64,000 nt of DNA, taken from Epiperipatus broadwayi (lineage: Eukaryota; Onychophora; Udeonychophora; Euonychophora; Peripatidae). Positions 1-13,139 of the stretch are shown here, one piece after another; the stretch's first letter is position 1; every line of letters starts with the position of its first letter. The position numbers and the translations under genes were made by a program. The notes below the pieces were generated by a model. It had not been told where the DNA came from, searched no databases, and saw only the letters and a list, made by a program, of their open reading frames with translations. The stretch covers positions 250,001-314,000 of the forward strand of contig JAQFVV010006310.1 in NCBI GenBank assembly GCA_028023455.1, in the 5' to 3' direction.

Positions 1-3000
1 TGAATAATATCAATCTTTAGAAAAATAACTAATAAATAAGTATAATAATATACTAGACCAAAACTGAATTACAATAAATGAAATATGGAAATATAACTCT
101 TCATAAAATTATCCACTAATTAATATAAATTTAGTTTTATTTTGTATGTTTTCTCATTATCAATTTGTCACTATAATAGAAATTATCTCCACAAATATTA
201 ATGAACATTTATGCAAGGATGAGTGTGTGTATATATATATGTCATATCTCACCTGCCTTCATATAATGGACTAGTCCAGAATCTTCTTATCGCAATCGGA
301 TTGAACATATATTACCGCTAACCAATGTGTATATAAATACATAATGCATAGCCAATAGTAAGAATAGGCCAATAGGCAATGATGCTCACTGAAACCAAAT
401 GTTTCCATTAAGATTAGGAATCTGGCATAAATAATGAGCTTTTTTGAAGGTAAAATTAGATAACAACTGTTAAACCTGAATAATAGTAGTGTTTCTTCCC
501 ATACAGTCGAAAGAAACTCCTGCTAACTTAAAATGCAGTGATCCTTCTCCAGACTATAGCTATTAAAGCTAATAGTTACGCAGCGAAGCAAGTCCACATT
601 TAGGACTGGAAGCTGCTAGAACCAAAATCGACTGAGGTAAGCTGTTATTACAGCCTCCTAATCACGAGGCAGGGCTCTCAAGTATAGCTGGAAGTGGTGG
701 GGAAATCTGTAAGAGCACATACAGTCCCTTCTGCAACAGTTCACCCTAGAACTGGAAAATATAGTCACCAATAGTAGCAGGAAGAGTGTAATTATCTAAA
801 AATAACAATTGTAAATAAAAGGGTAGATTTGTATCTATTGTACTGGTCGGAATTGTATGTTCATCCAACACAACCTAGAATCCAAGCAAAAGTACCTCGA
901 ATCCAGTTATGCCAAAGATACACACAGGAGAGGAGCAATTGTGAATTCTAACCTATTGGCCCCTTCCCAAGATCCATAACATTATGAACAACATTCCCGG
1001 GATACAGATGAATTATTTAATTCCTAGCCCAGAGACACAGCGGAGAAACATGAGACCTAAAAGATTGATGATATAATGGCATGAATTAAGTATATGGTCA
1101 TAAGGATTACTTGTATAATTATAACTACAAAGACTAACAGGTACTAAAATTATCATTGTTTTGGAACCTGTGTTTGAACCCTATACAGCAATGCTGAAAA
1201 TTGTGATCGGTAAATTGTGGGATCTAAAGTGGATAACATAATGATTCAAATGAAAAGATAAATAATAAAAAATACAATTTAATAATATAATAAATGGTTA
1301 CATATATACATAAATCATGTTTGAGGGTTGAGTGTATATCTGCAATCAAAATATTGTTTAATGTGTCACAGGCTCTTAAGGTTATAATACATTCTATTTT
1401 GGGTTAACATATATATTGGGATGTGCTGTAACTCTGGTGTGGTTAATATGCCAACGCTCATTCATAAACCCTTCACCCTATAACTGCATTAACGCTATTG
1501 GTACAAATATATATATATATATAAGTAGTTGATGACAGACTTACATACATTGATTTAATGTCCCTCAATTAGTTATATTTAATTTACCTTTCAAAGCAAC
1601 CTTTATTATTAAAGATTACATAGAAGTTTTTCAGGTCTACTTACCCAATGTGAATACAAAGCATTCAATGTACAGAGAAAAAAAAACAATTATTAATCTT
1701 GTTTACACAAGGACACACTCCAGACAACAATTACTTTCATGCCTATACGATCATGAAGCAATCATTGCGATTTATCGCATTTACTTGCAATATTATAAAT
1801 AACATAATAACACACATTTATAAAAGAGGAAAGTTAATTTAATATGCTCTCCAATGAGAGTGATTTGATCTCTTGCATACAATGTTGATTCAAGACAATT
1901 ATTACGAATTATTTACAAATATGGAATTCATTTTATAAATAGAAAATGAGGCTCGATAATGTGGGCGAGTCTTTAGGAATTTGAGATTTTCACATACACA
2001 GAAAGAGCACAGGTTTGGATTGATCACGGCATTAAGCAAAGATATCACATAGGCATACTTTTAAAATTTAAAGAAATGGCGGTACTGGCATGATGGTAGC
2101 TAGAAGTTTGATTCTCTTTTTTATCTGAGACAGCGCCTCAATATTGTAGAGAACATATGAAACAAAACCCTCAATTCATTTTAGAGCATTTTTCAAATGA
2201 GAAGGTAGGATGTTGTGAAGGGCCGGTTGTCCCAGGATCATCCCGGCGCAGACCATACCGTACACAAATTGAAGATTTCAGGATAGCGCGAATACCCATT
2301 TGTGGAAGTGAGACATATATAAAATGGGTTCGGACTTCCAAATATCCCATTTGAGAAGCACCCAAACTTTTGGAAGATTAACCCATGCCAATAACACGAA
2401 CGAAACAGAGGATGCCATTAAAGAAGTTAATTAACCATCTGTAATAATTTGATATTTAGTGCAATATGACTTAGTGTCTAAACCTGCGTTAAGCTGGGAT
2501 TACATATATATTAATTACTAAATAACAGAAAACAATTCTGATTTTAAATACCCACCCTTCATGATATCTGACAAATGAAAGCCACATTCATTTATTAGGT
2601 CGGACGTATATTTGAACAAGAATGCTATACAAGAGCATGGCCTTCACTAATTATAAAACTATTTGGATGGTGGTCATACAATCATCGAAATAGCAACAAT
2701 AAAAAAAAAACCAAATCATTTTATAGCATTAATAGACAATATTAAATTTACCCTATTGAATGAACTGGAAAACTCATAAGTATATAAATATTGTTTAAAC
2801 ATCACTCAACCTGGCAAGCATATGCATTTATAATCAATAAAAATGACATGGATGCTACCAACCCTGACAAAAAAAAAAAAGAAGTTTTACTTTATGGAGA
2901 CTGATAGACGGACTCGCGAAGTTGAGTTCGATTGCCATATTAATTCAAGTCAGAAGAAAAATATAAAACCTATTACTGCACCAAAGTTTGAGAATAAAAC

Positions 3001-4089
3001 AAAGTATAAGGAAAATACAGAATGGTTTAATTAGTTTATAAAGTCATTAATATAGGTTATATTATACAATGGGTCAATGGCTTCACACCATTCCTGATGA
3101 GATTAGAACACATATATAAGTTAAGGTAGAGTAGACATTGAATATCAGGTTTATGAGTAGTTTATCGAATCACAGTCTTTGGTGATGGCAGTTATTGATT
3201 ACCTTAAAATGCTTTGAAGATCCAAATAATTGACAGGTCTGTGCTAGTATGCGGTAGACTCTGGAATCCATGGGCATTAATCAATTTATCTAGTGGCAGG
3301 CAGCTTTTCTTCAGGGCTCACTATTTCTCCTATAATTTGGGCAGTTCACCGGTTGGTAGTGGCTGAATGGCATTCTGTGGAGGAAACCATCTTAGAAGGA
3401 TCGGGAAAAGGCGGTTTGATTCCCTCTACTCAAGCATCATAATAAAATTCTGGGTGGCATAGAGTAAGTTAGTTACTCGTTTCAAAGGAAAACTGTGTTT
3501 TTTTTTATATTATTTTTGGCCCTATTTATATTCTGCCCAATTATTTCAGGAATGCTGTTATGAGTTTTAACCAGGGCAATGTCCATAAAGGCTAACCTTG
3601 CATAATTGAATTAGACAAACTATGCTTTTGTCTTTCATTAAAAGAAGATTCAAGTAGTCAATAAGATTTAAAAATGTATTCAAATCTATTTCTAATTTTC
3701 GACATAGATCTGACAAGATAACTAGAACAAATAAAGTTTCCATTAGCAATTTTAAATCTTAAATTAAATAATTTTAATTGAAGTATGCAATTATTATCAA
3801 ATTTGAATAATGGTTTGCTTCCACTTAATTGTACTATATTTTCTAAGTGCTTTCTAGAATCTTCTCGTCATGTTTCATCATCTTTCCCATCTTTTACACA
3901 TAAAATAAAATATATTAAACAAAATATTTATAATATTAATATACACTACTATACATCTGCATCCGTTATATATACATATCAACATACATACATGATTTAC
4001 TTTTTAAAAATATTAAACAATAATTAATTCAATTATTTAGTATTTGTAAGTACACTTTGATATCTGTATACCTAGTATAGATATAATAA
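1..4089. other. No gene recognised; anonymous repeats
   Basis: Neither ASCC3 helicase exons nor other coding exons were seen on either strand. Less A+T-rich patches at ~590-1000, 2070-2420 and 3240-3440 look like eroded repeat sequence. Part may be the LTR of the minus-strand gypsy relic. An (AT)n run is at ~1508-1522. Confidence 0.4.
3340..3430 (+). repeat. Possible tRNA-derived SINE head
   Basis: GTAGTGGCTGAATGGCATTC resembles an A box and GGCGGTTTGATTCCC a B box ~50 nt on. No cloverleaf could be drawn, so this is not called a tRNA gene. Confidence 0.3.
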
Positions 4090-4200
4090 TCAAGAAAATG
4101 GGCTGGGATAAGATGTTTAAACCTGGATTGATGGTTGATTTACATGATGGACCGTGAAGCTCAATCTGAATCAGATTGACCGCTTCATACTTCCCCACTT
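4090..4200 (-). repeat. Polypurine tract and LTR-like 5' terminus
   Basis: On the minus strand AAGTGGGGAAG (4200-4190) precedes TATGAAGC and a short palindromic segment, TCAATCTGATTCAGATTGAG. The same order (GAGTGGGGA, TGTGAAGC, TCAATCTTAGCTCAAGATTG) occurs on the plus strand at 58042-58085, and a headless version is at 49228. This fits the polypurine tract and LTR start of one retrotransposon family. Confidence 0.5.
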
Positions 4201-4479
4201 AAAAGTAAAAAAACAAAAATTCTCTACGTCGAGTCTCTAAGTGACAAAAAGAACAACCAAGTTTGGGGGAATTATTTCCTCTAACCAGAGTCTGTATGCT
4301 AACAGAGTTATTCCCTACTCATTTTCATTACAATTATCATCCCTTTCACAACATTCTAATCAGAATATTTTTAATTAGCCCTACCTTACATTTTTGGATC
4401 CTCAATAAAATCTGGAGATTTCTAATATGTTTTGTCAATTTTGAATTTTCCTTTTGTCAGTGGTTCATGGCTATCTGAC

Positions 4480-5640
4480 CTTTCACTTATTCCTTTCTTG
4501 GATCTGGAGGTATGTATAGCTTCAGTTGCCATGCATTGAACAACCTCTTAAGACCCTTTCCCTCTTCCAACAGGAAAGAGTTTTCCCATACTTTTGTCAA
4601 ATCAGATAGGGCCCGTGGTATAATAGGAAAAACTTTGAAACTCTTTCTTTGTTGTGTTACTTGGTTTAGGCGCTCTCAACCAACTATATTTCCTTCATGA
4701 AAGCTATGGTGCTGGACGTCCTCTTTTCATACGTACTTTCGCCATTTGGGCCAACCACAATTGGGCGGCCTAGTGGTCCCTGTAAGAATCGATCGATGTA
4801 CATGTCATCCTTAGGTAAGAAAGCTTTAAATATCTCCAGGCAGGATTGAGCGGTCTATTGGTCCCTGTAAGGATCGATCGATGTACATGTCATCCTTAGG
4901 TAAGAAAGCTTTAAATATCTCTGAGCAGGGTTCCTCATGATGAAGCCGCCTCAGCGTAAATCCTGTTGAAGTGTTTATTATATGGTTGATGTAATCAACT
5001 ATTTCCTTGGTTATGTTTACCCAATCCTGATGGTCCGTTGAGATATAGATGCAAAATAGTCAACTGATTTCTCTCATGACTCTTTCGCACAGGTTGGATT
5101 GCGGATTTCTCACCGGAAGTGAATCAGCAGTTAAGCCTCTGCCTTAAGTCACAAACTTTCCATTCCCTTGTTGTGAATGCAGAGCCATGATCCTATAGTA
5201 TTGTATCTGGTGTCAGAACTTCATCCTACAGTATTGTGTCTGGCTTCCCAACTTCCAGAAATGGCTTGTCTTGTAGGGAATGTAAGGTGCCTTTTGAATC
5301 GGCTGTCCTGACTGGATATGCACGCACATATTTTGAAAATACATCATATATCACCAGTAGGTACTAGAACTTCCTGAATTTCGGTAGAGAACCGTAATGA
5401 TCAATGGTGAGTAATTCGTTTGATCTAGACACTGTAATAGGGTTAGTGACCCCCACGTATGACTTGTTTGGGAATTGGTTTTGCGCATATGTAGTACATT
5501 TTCTCAACATGAGAAGGATCTGGGAGTACACCCTAGGCCAGAAACAGATTTTACAGCCTCCGTTTTTCTTGGTCCATAATGTCCCAAGTGCTCTGTGTAT
5601 TAGTTTACTAGGGGCATTTTTCATGGGTTGACCCTGCTTC
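4480..5640 (-). pseudogene. Ty3/gypsy-type integrase region, degraded
   Basis: Reading leftward on the minus strand, a zinc-binding-like start (IHRALGTLWTKKN...C, with the normal H-H-C-C pattern damaged) is followed by FPNKSYVG and NELLTIDHYGSLPKF (~5370-5430), the start of the integrase catalytic core. Decayed core and C-terminal sequence runs to ~4480. The frame shifts repeatedly and stops interrupt it, so it is dead. The integrase frame at 5364-5624 is the best preserved stretch. A G-rich tract and LTR-like start at ~4190-4200 on the same strand would be the expected 3' end. Confidence 0.7.
4761..4930. repeat. 85-bp tandem duplication in the gypsy relic
   Basis: Units at 4761-4845 and 4846-4930 share GGTCCCTGTAAG.ATCGATCG, ATGTACATGTCATCCTTAGG and TAAGAAAGCTTTAAATATCT. 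It interrupts the integrase C-terminal region and is further evidence of inactivity. Confidence 0.9.
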
Positions 5641-6327
5641 TTGTGTTTATTTGTAAGATCTCATCCTTCAGACCGTAGTGAGAATACCATCCAACACTGG
5701 GTCAACTTCAAGAGTCATAGCCCCAAATATGTTCTAGAAGACAGTTCATTGCCTGAATGCCAAGAATTATCTGATTATACTTTTAATGATGATGACTATA
5801 AGCCAGTATCACTAAGACTAGCCCATCAAGAGAATTCTTTAGTTTGCTGAAAGATTATTATAAACATGCAGATGTAGCACAGATAAATATATCGTGTGTA
5901 TTTATATAAAGTGCAGCTGGTAAGTATTTGTCGTAAATCCTTAAAATGATACTTAAAAATATAATCCAAAGTTCAAGTAATAATTTGGCATAAATTAAAA
6001 ATTAAAAAGTAAAGAGTTAACAGAAGATTCTGTATTCTAAAGAAAGATTTTATTTGTCATTTATTAAAAAAAGAGACATTTTAAATATGAAACAAAAACA
6101 AATAATTTTGCTTGAATTAAAAGAAATTTGCAAGTGTATTATTTTAAAGACGTTTATACATTTCAATCAATAATGATCTGTCAAGAGAGAGACTGTTATA
6201 GGATAATACTTTTTGTTGTTTTTTTTAAAAAAAAGAAACTGAAAACTATTATGATAGAATTTGGTAACTCATTCATATCATCTTTATTTTTGTTGATACA
6301 CACATTTATGTGTGAATTTTATGTATA

Positions 6328-6560
6328 TTTTCCAAATGGAATTAATTATGGAAGATTGTAATAATTTTAGTAGTTTGATAAATTGAAATGCGATAAAAAA
6401 AAAAAGAACATTTATATGTTAGTCAATTATATAAATATGGGTTTTTTCCAAATGGAATTAATTATGGAAGATATTTTTAATAATTTTAGTAGTTTGATAA
6501 ATTCAAATATAATAAAAAAAAAGAATTTCATTTACATGTTAGTCAATTATATAAATATGA
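6328..6560 (+). repeat. Tandem duplication, ~106-120 bp units
   Basis: TTTTCCAAATGGAATTAATT, TTTTAGTAGTTTGATAAATT and ATGTTAGTCAATTATATAAA occur twice. The open frames here derive from the duplication. Confidence 0.85.
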
Positions 6561-7194
6561 TTTATGAAAACCCATCGCATTATTTTATATCATTTAAAAG
6601 TAACAACTAAAAATATTTATTTTATAACCAAATCAAATATGTTCAGAAATTATAAGCACACACATGCATATGTGCGTATATATACCAATGCTTAGCAAGT
6701 ATAACGCATGTAAATTTTGATCATTTTTTCATTATTAAATGTCCATTCAAATATGTAGTCCTGTGTAGTATAAACGCATGTCTGTGTACATAACAATATA
6801 TGTGTAGTATGGAAACCTATCATGAAGTATTGTAAATCAATGTAATAATTGGAATTTTATATCAATCATGTAAATCACAATGTGATAGTTTTTTTTGGTA
6901 ATTGTATATTAATCAAAATCAGAAAGCTTATGTGTATATAAAAAACCTTAACTTCATTTTTTTTTATTATTATTAATAAACTTCTATTCAATTGTTAAAA
7001 TTATTCCAGTGGCATCATTCGCAAGTTTTTAGAATATTGTGTGTTTGCATCATTTCTTGGACACAATACAGTAAGAGCTTATGTTCTCTGAACTAGATTC
7101 ATGCATAATGGTCTGATATATGAAAGGGGATGTATAGTAGTGTTTAAGGGCATCCAGTTGATATATCCTAGTTGGTGTTAATATTATATTCTTT

Positions 7195-7375
7195 AAAGCC
7201 CATGCACTATGTTTTATTTAGCTTAGTCTATTATAAATTAAGTTTACAGTTGGCCAGTACATTAATGGTACTAAGTGGCCAGAGCATTGATGATGATCAG
7301 CATCTTTTAATATCCCAGCATTATTGTTTTTATGACTATATATTCAGATGGATTAGCACTTAGTTTGTGCATCCA
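7195..7375 (+). repeat. Dispersed repeat shared with 32410-32545
   Basis: TTAAGTTTA, GGCCAGTACA.TAATGGTAC, AGAGCATTG.TGAT, TTTTA.ATTC.GATG and TTAGCACTTA recur in order in the other copy. Identity unknown. Confidence 0.7.
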
Positions 7376-7647
7376 AGTTATGTTTAAATAATTGCCCCAA
7401 GCTGGCAAAGGTTAAATAATTGGCCTGGTCTACAATAGACCCATTTCAAATCCAGTCATCAGATTGACTGTTGATTTATTTCATTGTTGATTATTCATGA
7501 AGATGAATAGTTATTATTGATGGTTCCTTATACTTACTTTTAATTATGGATAATGCTGGTGATTTATAATTATAATTGCTCTAAGGAGTTACCTGGGCTG
7601 ATCTATCATAAACATCCCATGATCTCTTTAACTGGTTGATTTTCCAC

Positions 7648-7821
7648 GCGCCATATTGAATTTTTTTTAAAAACTGACCTGAGACACAATAACTTCAGTT
7701 TTAATAATGTTAGAGCAAAAAAACTTTACATTGATAGAAACTAGAAAAACTAAGGAAAACAATAAGGCTAAGACAAATAGTGATTACCACTTGGAAAAAA
7801 AGAAATTTCAACATCCGACAT
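7648..7821 (+). repeat. Copy of the 24455-24650 repeat end
   Basis: Matches the reverse complement of 24455-24650: GCCATATTGAA, TGAGACACAAT, AACTTCAGTTTTAAT, TTAGAGCAAAA, GAAACTAGAAAAA, TAAGGAAAACAATAA. It marks a dispersed element end just downstream (in ASCC3 sense) of the exon at 7947-8509. Confidence 0.75.
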
Positions 7822-7946
7822 AATTATTTATTGTAAATATATATTTTTATTGAGTTTTTAATAAATATAGTAATAAATTTATATTTAATTAATGTAAATG
7901 TGTGACTAAAAATATTCTAATATTATATTTATAAAATTATACTTAC

Positions 7947-8509
7947 ATCATTTTGTAATTCATTATCTGATTTATTAGACAGAAGCATATCAAATAGTGA
8001 AGTGTAGATGTCATTTATACTGAGAGCCAAACTGTTACCTCCAGAATTAAAATATTGTTCTACTTGGTTTCTTAACCATGCTGTCTCATTGACTTGACTT
8101 TGTTCTTCATTGTCATTGTTTACATTTTCATTTTTTTTACCAGACCCATGGAATTTAAAATCCAGTCTTGATGATTCACTATCTTCAGCATCTAGATCAG
8201 AATCAGAGAAATTGTCATATTCAACTGGCTGTTTAAGATGACTGAATTTAATTCCACAACCAAATTCTTCATTTTCAATTTCTGTTCCAGAGCTTTTTGC
8301 CTGCAGATTGCTCAGCACTTCTTCAGGTAAAGTTGATATTATTTGATTAACAATGTTGCAAGCTTTAGTAGCAGCTGAAGCAGGAAATGGTCCAAATAAA
8401 TGTTTCAACCGCTTACTTTCATAATGCCTAACAGAAGAGGAATCTTTGAAAATATTAAAAAAAAGAATGCAAGCTTCTTCAATTGTCTGCATTGAAACTT
8501 CACAACCAA
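7947..8509 (-). CDS. ASCC3: ASCC3 second coding exon (residues 78-265)
   Basis: This 563-nt exon has acceptor TTTGTGTAG before 8509 and donor GTAAGT at 7946-7941. Its first two bases complete codon 78 begun in the exon at 37887-38126, and it ends in phase 0 at residue 265. Recognisable ASCC3 landmarks are HLFGPFPASAATKACN (residues ~114-129; human has MFGPFPSSSATAACN), an acidic Ser/Asp-rich linker (~176-193), WLRNQVEQYF (~222-231) and DIYTSLFDMLLSNKSDNELQ (~244-263; human LYDMLASIKSGDELQD). This is the ASCC2-binding, pre-helicase part of the protein. No Walker or DEAD-type motif is present, so both helicase cassettes must lie in exons beyond the left edge. There are no stops or frameshifts, so the gene appears functional. 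Met84 is the first in-frame ATG of the exon but is not the protein start. Confidence 0.93.
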
Positions 8510-9113
8510 CTACACAAATTAAATAAATAAAAACATAGGAATTACCTTTATATAATTAATATAAAGTAGAAATTGATGATTATAATAATATTTAATAAAA
8601 TAAAAAAATGTCTATATAATTACTATTAGGATCATAATAATCAATAATAAAAAGATATAAATTAAATTTGAAGTGAAGATAATGAAAAACATAAATTAGT
8701 TAGAAAGAAAAAATTTTGATTATAAAATGTATAATATATCAAAGGAATATCAAACCATAAATATATTTAACAAAGTTGATAAATCAAACCACACAAGCAA
8801 GTAAATGAACAAATAGCTAATCAACCATACCAATGCATAGAAAAAAAAACAACCATTTCATATTATACATTTTTGTCCTATACCAAAGATTTAATCAGAT
8901 GACTTTGAAAATTTGGTTGTATTCTCATCCTTGGTGTTCGTCTAGAGATGGTATTGATGCTAATCGAAAACATATACATATAACGATTCCGGGGCCCGAC
9001 CTAAATGATCGATTTGACCTAAAAATATCTGATTTCTTAGATTTATAATAAAATATTCTACTAACCAATACTATTATATGATGTTAGTTTTTTTCATTTT
9101 TGTAAATGTTTAG

Positions 9114-9632
9114 TAATCTTATCTTGTTTTTTGAGTTTGTGTGTGTCTTTTTAAAGTTACGGTGTTTTTCTAACTTTTTTTTTTTTTTGGACTTTATGTG
9201 TGTCTTTTTAAAGTTACGGGTTTTTTTTTTGCAAGAGTAAATCAATACTTTTATTCAAAAGCAAGACGTAATAAGTAAATGTTTATTAATCTTATCTTGT
9301 TTTTGAATTTGTGTGTGTATCTTTAAAGTTACGGGGCTTTTTCTAATATTTTTTTGGGGGACTTTATGTGTGTCTTTTTAAAGTTACGGTATTTTTTTTT
9401 TTTGCAAGAGTAAATCAATCATTTGATTCAAAAGCAAGACGTAATAAGTCAATGTTTATTAATCTTAGATTGTTTTTGAGTTTGTGTGTGTGTCTTTAAA
9501 GTTACGGGGCTTTTTCTCATTTTTTTTGTTGGACTTTATGTGTATCCTTTTTTTAAAGTTACGGTATTTTTGGTCAAGAGTAAAAATCAATTATTTTTAT
9601 TAAAAAAGCAATACGTAATTCTAAATCTATCA
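9114..9632 (+). repeat. Tandem array, 3 units of ~173 bp
   Basis: Units start at TAATCTTA (9114, 9287, 9460). Each holds two TTTAAAGTTACGG pieces and CAAGAGTAAATCAAT...AAAAGCAAGACGTAAT. Inside the 8894-10827 element. Confidence 0.85.
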
Positions 9633-9699
9633 AAAGTAACGTCATTTATATACTACAATTTAGAATTGATACCAGACTACTATTAGTAAGGACCGTCAT

Positions 9700-10205
9700 T
9701 GAAAGATTCAATTGAAAAATGATACCCGACTAATTTCCGTTTTCTTTTTTTTTGGGGGGGGGGGGGGACAGTAATGAATCAGAAAGTGGGTTGTTTTTGT
9801 TAACTCTGTCTATATAAAAAGGATACCGTTATTGAAATACTAAATTTAAAAATGATAGCCGACTAATTTGCGTTTCTTTTGACAGTAATTAATCAGAAAG
9901 TGGGTTTCTTTTTTTTTTTTGGTAAATCTTGTATATATATATAAAAAAAATACCGTAATTCAAATACTCCATTGAAAAAAAACAAACCCCGTTGAATTTG
10001 CTTTCTTTTTTTTTTTTTTTTAAGACAGTAACTAAGCAGGAACTGGGTTGTTTTTGTTAGTGTGTAGATATAAAAACTAATCTTATTTTGAAATAATAAA
10101 TGTAACAAAAAAAATAATAATAATACCCGACTAATTTTCTTTTTTTGGACAAGTAATTCCTAATAATTAAACACTGGGTTGTTTTTGTTTGTGCGTATAT
10201 ATATA
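9700..10205 (+). repeat. Tandem array, 4 units of ~125-135 bp
   Basis: Units share GATA.CCGACTAATTT, GACAGTAA.TAATCAG, AAAGTGGGTTGTTTTTG and TATATAAAAA. A poly-G run occurs in the first unit (~9755-9768), where others have poly-T. Confidence 0.8.
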
Positions 10206-10827
10206 GCAAAAGTAACTTGTCACTTTAGAATTCTCGCGAAAACGGTACTTTTGCGTGATCCTTAAATTTTTTTCCGTTTCGCACCCTTAAAAGCAATTTT
10301 TGAGGGTTACCCATTCATAATGGAATCTTCAGGACATTATTACTAAACTTACAACAGTAAAGTAAGTTACAACACATTAAAAAAAAAGAGACTTATCAAA
10401 TTTTAAAAAACTACGACTGCTTCAAATGCACACACTCTCACACGAAACTACAGAGAAAATAGATATTCTACTATTAGGAGAAAATGATGAACAAAATCAA
10501 CTACTACGGCAGCCAATCAAGGCATTTCTTTCTCTTTGCTTTTAGCATAGAAAAAAAGCCATAACCGGCAGCCGTCGGGAACTCTTTCTGTGTTTTAATC
10601 GTAGAAAGAAGTCTCATTTGTGTTGGCTTCTGTCGCCATCACCTCCTCCGTCCAACATAACGTGAGGACTTTTCTGCGTTTATAACGTAGAAATTTTCCT
10701 CTTTTGTTGAGTGAAGGCTGGTGAAACAGTATATTTCTAGGAATTTACCTAGAAATAGCGACATCTTGAGGCGAACACCAAGGATGAGAAAACAACCGAA
10801 AATACTAATATCCAAGGTCATCTGATG

Positions 10828-13139
10828 AGATTACTGTTCTGGGCTGAAATAATTATTGTTTTTTCTCTTTATTGATATGGATGACTAGCTATTTATTCAT
10901 TTACACAATTGTGTGTGATTTGATTATATCAAAAAAATAAAAATTTAAAAAAAAAGATTTGTAATTTTATTCCAGAGAAGTACAGAAAATGCAATAATCC
11001 ATATTTATATTTTATAATAATGTGTTTGAAAAGTCAATAGTTCATAATAATAAATAATCTATATTTAAGTAATAATATACATAGTAAATTTATTTTTTCT
11101 CAGCATTTACTTCTTTTATATTTTTTATCATCATTTTATCAAATAAATTTATTACCTAGCACTTTATAATCAATATACATATAAATTAAACCATTTTATT
11201 TCTGCATTTATTTCCATGCAATTTTTTTATTTTAATGCATATAGTTTTGATTAAACAAATAATCTTCTTCAGAGCTGTAAAATATAAAAAAGACAAATGT
11301 TTAATGTATTACATTAGCAAATTATATATATGAAACAAAATATATATATATATTTCAACACACATTAGCATGTTAATTACACACACACTAAGACAATTGA
11401 TCTATTAAAATAATACTTTATTAATCATAAATTAGACATTAATTATACATTATACTGTTATAGATTGAACTATTAAAATAAATTATTTCTTCCTATGTAG
11501 GTGAATATTGGTTTCTGCAAAAGATGAAATAATTTTTTTTTTTTTAATCCATTTATATATTAAAAAAAATTAAATAGAGAATTAAAAAATTGTACTTTTT
11601 ATTAAAAACATGGAGGGGAGGATAAAAAGATGTGATAAAATTGTTTATTTCTTTTCCTTAAAGAATAATGTAGATTTGGAAAATTTATATAAAATTTTTT
11701 GTTCGATTCTTACTCTTGCAATTAAGAAAATAATTTTTAGTGATTTATATAAAGTATACAATTATTATTTTTACTTCAGCAAATTCTATAAAATAAAAGC
11801 ATAGTAATTCCATTTTTAAAAACATCAAATTAAGTTTAATACTTTAAATAATTTTATGTAAATATATGATCATTCCAGTTTTAAAAAAACTAAGCTTAAA
11901 TTATTATATATTAATGTGATTTAAATGAATGAACATAATAAATTTAACAATAAAATATTCTACAATATTATCCTGTTGTCAAAATAAATTTTAGATGAAA
12001 GCTAAAATGTATACAATTATAAACCAACCAAGCATTATCTTGAAATAAAACATATTTGTAAGGTGATATAATCTACAAAAGAATAATTTTTCATCTTAAA
12101 ATTTAATAAATAGTACATTTATGAAAACATATATATATATATGTACACACTTAATTCATAGCAATTGTAATATAGAAGTAATAATACTTGCATAATTATT
12201 GGTAAATATAATCATCATCATCATCATTAGCCACTTGCAAATAAGTATGGCTATTCTAACTTAAAGAGAAAAAAAACATAAAAAGACCAATTAAAAAAAA
12301 AAAAAGAATAAAAGTACACTAGAAGTGAGTTTTGCAAAGACTATACAAACTAATCTGTAAAACAAATATTTTAATATATAAAATAAGTTAGTCCATTATT
12401 CTGTTTGAAATTTTATGATGTTGTCTTTTAACTTTTGCATTACTCTCAGAAAGATTTCAACACCATATCTAATTGTAGCTTGTACAATATATTCTATTCT
12501 CAGCTATCTTATGAATAAAAATAATCAACATTGCATTTCTTGAAAATGTTTTTGAGGTAATATTATGTAAATGGTTTCCTTCTCTCTCATAAAAAACATG
12601 TTTAATTTCAATATACAATGTATTCTTACAAGATCTTGTATTGTTTATTCATTTCAAATGTTCAATCCAACAAAGATGCAATTTTACAATAGTAAAATTC
12701 ATAATATCACATCCATCAAAGAAAAAAAAGTATACTTATTTGTTAACATTTTTGAATACTTAGAAAAAAAGAAAGAGTAGAATATCAATCTAGATATTTC
12801 AAAATCAAAAAAGATTTAAAAAATAAACATTTTACAGTGACATCAAATAAGTTATTTAAACAAAATTTGAGAAGTTATTTTTTGCTTAAAAAAACTAACA
12901 TTATATATATATTAACAAATAACTTATTGTATGTAGTATAGTTTTCATTTCTATTTCCTCTGCAATGTGGCTCTGTGTTTCAGAATCAAAAGGATCACAG
13001 TATTTCTTTTTCTGCATGCTGAAGTTGTTCCCCTTTTAAAATAGAAGAAAAGTTTATGCTAATATAGGATTATTTTCTTTAAGTAAAGTTACTTCATGTA
13101 TATTGGCTAAAAACATATCTCTAATATATGCTGGATCTT
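10828..13139. other. No gene recognised; A+T-rich intronic sequence
   Basis: Simple (TA)n tracts (~11323-11353, 12129-12142) and an ATC microsatellite at 12212-12229. The latter is followed by TTAGCCACTTGCAAATAAG and may be the tail of a LINE in antisense. Nothing else is identifiable. Confidence 0.4.
12565..12670 (+). repeat. Short dispersed repeat shared with 19965-20075
   Basis: CTCTC.CATAAAAAACATG, TATACAATGTATTCTTA-like and TTGTATTG.TTATTCATTTCA occur in both in the same order. Non-coding. Confidence 0.55.

Larger units (their letters stand above)
8894..10827. mobile_element. 1.93-kb TIR/foldback element with two tandem arrays
   Basis: ATCAGATGACTTTGAAAATT through CTCATCCTTGGTGTTCG (8894-8950) is inverted at 10762-10827 with several substitutions. 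Between them are two tandem arrays and a unique, less A+T-rich segment (10200-10760). No TSD is clear and no transposase is recognisable. Confidence 0.6.

Noticed and set aside
2157-2365. Overlapping plus and minus open frames
   Set aside because: Both strands are open by chance in a less A+T-rich repeat patch; no motif was found.
3340-3430. Intact tRNA gene
   Set aside because: Pol III box-like sequences occur but no acceptor stem or cloverleaf can be drawn. No intact tRNA or rRNA was found anywhere in the window.
5641-5850. 69-codon plus-strand open frame next to the integrase relic
   Set aside because: It overlaps the region expected to precede the antisense integrase and has no independent support.
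1-7946. Further ASCC3 exons (helicase region)
   Set aside because: I looked on the minus strand for the segment following NELQND and for helicase motifs and saw none, so they must lie outside the window.
9114-10205. CRISPR-like array
   Set aside because: Units are 125-173 bp, degenerate and contiguous, with no short direct repeats separated by unique spacers. The setting is eukaryotic.
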